Below, piece after piece: positions 62,191 to 64,000 of a stretch of DNA of 64,000 bases. The position numbers were made by a program, and so were the translations under genes. The stretch spans positions 95,091-159,090 of the forward strand of contig LNDU01000044.1 in assembly GCA_001464735.1 (NCBI GenBank). The letters are read 5' to 3'. Position 1 is the first letter of the stretch; each line of letters starts with the position of its first letter. The DNA is from Nitrospira sp. Ga0074138 (GTDB taxonomy: Bacteria > Nitrospirota > Nitrospiria > Nitrospirales > Nitrospiraceae). The notes beneath the pieces were generated by a model. The model made no database searches. It was not told the origin of the DNA and was given only the letters and a program-made list of their open reading frames with translations.

Positions 62191-62234
62191 TTTCAGTTTG
62201 TTGTCGTGACGTACCAAGCCTGCTTTCTATCTAC

Positions 62235-63122
62235 ATGAGCTACCACCCAATTCGATGGCTCCTCGTCGTGTGGTGCTGCTGGCCTGGATCAGCTTTTCTC
62301 GCCGAGGCATCCGTCACATCTCTGAACGAGCAAGGCAGTGCCGGCCAAACGTGGGTGCGTTTTCTCGATGACGCGGAACGGGTCCAGTTGCCTACGAAGT
62401 TTCTGAAGGCGCTCCCACCGGACTTTATTCGGTTTGAGTTCGATGATCTTCGGACCTACGCCGCAGAGTACCATCCCGGAGAGCATCGGATGGTCCTGAA
62501 CCGGTCGTTGTCCTTTAACGCTGCGGGGAGGGTCCTCAAGCCGCTTGTTCAGATGACGCACAAGGAACTGGAGGTGCTCTATCATGAACTGTTTCATGCC
62601 TATATGGATTATCTCAGTCTCATAGAGGAGCAATCTCGCGAGGCCGGTACCCGTTCAAAAGATCTGCTGGGCTTTGCCCGAGAGCAGCAAGTCTGTCGCT
62701 ATAGTGAAGTGCAAATCGCGCCGATTATTCAGCGACAGAATGAGACGGAGTCGCGCTATTTGACGCAGGCCGAGTCCTGGGAAGCGCTGAATGAAACATG
62801 GGCGGTCTTTATTGGCTGGACCGTGTGGAATCAGCTTGAGGTACAGCGCAAGACCCGGAAATCCATGTTCCAGGAGCGGGGGCAAGCTCATCGATGGATA
62901 CAGCGACTCAAAGCAGCATTCGAGAAAGTAGAGCTCCGAGGGTACTATGTCCCTGAAGATCCCGAAGAGCGACGTCTTGCCCAGAAGCGATATTTGGCGA
63001 AACCGTCACAGCTCACACTGCGGGAAGCTGTGGTCTTGATGAAGCAAGTCCTCGGTTTTCATTATGATTTTGTTGAGCAGTTGGAAGCTTCACTTGGGAC
63101 ATCTCTTGCATCTGCCTGTTAG
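62235..63122 (+). CDS. Secreted putative zinc metallopeptidase (HExxH)
   Basis: A 295-residue protein with a signal peptide (1-24, hydrophobic run with SAFLAEAS). VLYHELFHAYMDYL has HExxH at 117-121, and a glutamate in WEALNETWAVF about 80 residues later could be the third zinc ligand (gluzincin pattern). The family is not recognised. The ATG at 62235 is the signal-peptide start. A longer frame overlaps the helicase gene. Coding is clear; peptidase activity is inferred from the motif alone. Confidence 0.65.
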   Translation: MSYHPIRWLLVVWCCWPGSAFLAEASVTSLNEQGSAGQTWVRFLDDAERVQLPTKFLKALPPDFIRFEFDDLRTYAAEYHPGEHRMVLNRSLSFNAAGRVLKPLVQMTHKELEVLYHELFHAYMDYLSLIEEQSREAGTRSKDLLGFAREQQVCRYSEVQIAPIIQRQNETESRYLTQAESWEALNETWAVFIGWTVWNQLEVQRKTRKSMFQERGQAHRWIQRLKAAFEKVELRGYYVPEDPEERRLAQKRYLAKPSQLTLREAVVLMKQVLGFHYDFVEQLEASLGTSLASAC

Positions 63123-63174
63123 GCTACCGAGGGAAAGAGAAATTAAAAAAAAGTACCGGAGCTGAATTCCCCTC

Positions 63175-63203
63175 TTGACATGACGGAAGTTCATCAATAG
63201 AAT
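63175..63203 (+). promoter_or_regulatory. Sigma-70 promoter of the tRNA-tuf operon
   Basis: A perfect TTGACA (63175-63180), a 17-base spacer and TAGAAT (63198-63203, 5/6). It is the strongest promoter match in the window and lies about 170 bases before tRNA-Tyr. Confidence 0.8.
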
Positions 63204-63370
63204 CCAGCATTTCGTCATCTGGCCTGTCCGAGCACTTCAGCGAATCAATCTTTGGGGATTGAGGAAGAAAGCTGTGCGCGGGTAGGTCTGTTTGTCTTTG
63301 TTGAGCGGTTGGTCGGTGAGCACGTCTTCTGTGTGCTGAAATTGATTGATCGAAAATGATGAAGTATCGC

Positions 63371-63456
63371 GGGCAGGTACCCAAGTGGCCAAAGGGGGCA
63401 GACTGTAAATCTGCTGGCTTATGTCTTCCAAGGTTCGAATCCTTGCCTGCCCACCA
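63371..63456 (+). tRNA. tRNA-Tyr (anticodon GUA)
   Basis: Acceptor GGGCAGG pairs perfectly with CCTGCCC (63446-63452), discriminator A, CCA encoded. The anticodon loop CTGTAAA gives GUA. A long variable arm and the size fit a class II tyrosine tRNA. Confidence 0.96.
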
Positions 63457-63565
63457 ATGCCGCGCTTGTGTGGGCCGGCGAGCTTCTTGTTATGTGGAGT
63501 GAGCCGGATAAAAGCTTCAGGTGCTTAGCCTGATGAGTGCGTGAATCGAGAAAATTACGGATAAG

Positions 63566-63640
63566 GCGGGCGTAGCTCAGTGGTAGAGTTCCAGCCTTCC
63601 AAGCTGGCTGTCGTGGGTTCAAATCCCATCGCCCGCTCCA
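63566..63640 (+). tRNA. tRNA-Gly (anticodon UCC)
   Basis: Acceptor GCGGGCG pairs with CGCCCGC (63630-63636), discriminator U, CCA encoded. The anticodon loop CTTCCAA gives UCC. It lies between tRNA-Tyr and tRNA-Thr, the order seen in tRNA-tufB operons. Confidence 0.96.
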
Positions 63641-63746
63641 AGAAATGGTGCTAGGGCGGTACGAGTCAATGGTCGAGCATTGGTAGTGGCAATCAATTAT
63701 TTGGAGAGAGGGCCTAGGTTCACGAATGACCTCTAGCGTGTCGAAT

Positions 63747-63822
63747 GCCCACGTAGCTCAGTTGGTAGAGCACGTCCTTGGTAAGGACGAGGTCACGCGT
63801 TCGATCCGCGTCGTGGGCTCCA
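63747..63822 (+). tRNA. tRNA-Thr (anticodon GGU)
   Basis: Acceptor GCCCACG pairs with CGTGGGC (63812-63818), discriminator U, CCA encoded. The anticodon loop TTGGTAA gives GGU. The tuf start follows 83 bases later. Confidence 0.96.
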
Positions 63823-63904
63823 TGCAGGGCTTGCTTGATCCGTGGGTATAAGTAGAGAGCGCGACGGGTTGACACCTTCAGTGTTCTAGACAAAGGAGTG
63901 GGTT

Positions 63905-64000
63905 ATGGCGAAGGCGAAATACGAGCGGAAGAAGCCGCACGTGAACATTGGGACGATTGGGCACGTGGACCATGGGAAGACGACGTTGACGGCGGCGTTG
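63905..64000 (+). CDS. tuf: Translation elongation factor Tu, N-terminal part
   Basis: The first 32 codons are present and the rest lies beyond the window. [20 protein letters not shown] followed by [12 protein letters not shown] contains the P-loop GHVDHGKT of EF-Tu. AAAGGAG lies seven bases before the ATG. It is part of an operon with tRNA-Tyr, tRNA-Gly and tRNA-Thr, like the tufB operon of E. coli. Confidence 0.95.
   Translation, partial: MAKAKYERKKPHVNIGTIGHVDHGKTTLTAAL

Overview
The window is most like a chromosome segment of a Nitrospira-type bacterium (Nitrospirota). This is an inference from gene content: two DsrE-family proteins with a TusA protein, arrays of cadherin-like beta-sandwich lipoproteins, many secreted or membrane proteins of unknown function, and a Tyr-Gly-Thr tRNA cluster leading into tuf. 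There is no rRNA, prophage, IS transposase or CRISPR array. About 60 protein genes, four tRNAs and several readable promoters can be supported.

Layout. 1-6300: the end of a small zincin gene, lgt, a YtxH-type gene behind a good sigma-54 promoter match, a three-gene envelope operon on the minus strand (beta-barrel candidate, solute-binding lipoprotein, DUF3365 haem-site protein), tRNA-Leu(UAA) and small unknown genes. 6314-10651: a lone giant gene encoding a NACHT NTPase with a long helical middle and a C-terminal PD-(D/E)XK nuclease, followed by a decayed second copy of the polA 3' end. This looks like an accessory (defence) insertion next to polA. 10655-18500: polA (proofreading residues lost), nth, rpsU, ftcD and a DsrE-TusA sulfur-carrier pair. 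18591-28551: a Rieske oxygenase, a secreted Lon-like S16 protease, a CPA2 antiporter with TrkA domains, a UDP-glucuronate epimerase-like gene, an MBL-fold enzyme, a VOC protein, a HemD-like protein and an alcohol dehydrogenase. 28565-33978: a YceI gene, then tdh-kbl and rplI-glyA-nrdR. Tdh and Kbl turn threonine into glycine and acetyl-CoA, and GlyA connects glycine to serine and one-carbon folate.

34090-47012 is the most unusual region. A NarL-type two-component system, whose kinase carries an N-terminal Rossmann domain, faces six tandem minus-strand paralogues encoding lipoproteins built from repeats of about 95-102 residues. Two of the six are broken by deletions inside repeats. At least four share a promoter block, and three of those carry an inverted repeat centred near -44, where an activator of the NarL family could bind. 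47186-52000 is a Gld-like ABC operon (ATPase, permease, GldG-like protein, DUF4340). An RlpA-like lipoprotein, HEAT-repeat proteins, alpha-glucan phosphorylase, a DUF4112 protein, a UvrD-like helicase and a secreted HExxH protein follow. The window ends in tRNA-Tyr, tRNA-Gly, tRNA-Thr and the first 32 codons of tuf behind a near-consensus promoter. Two 122-124 bp palindromic repeats with compensating changes in their arms lie at 48568 and 53084.
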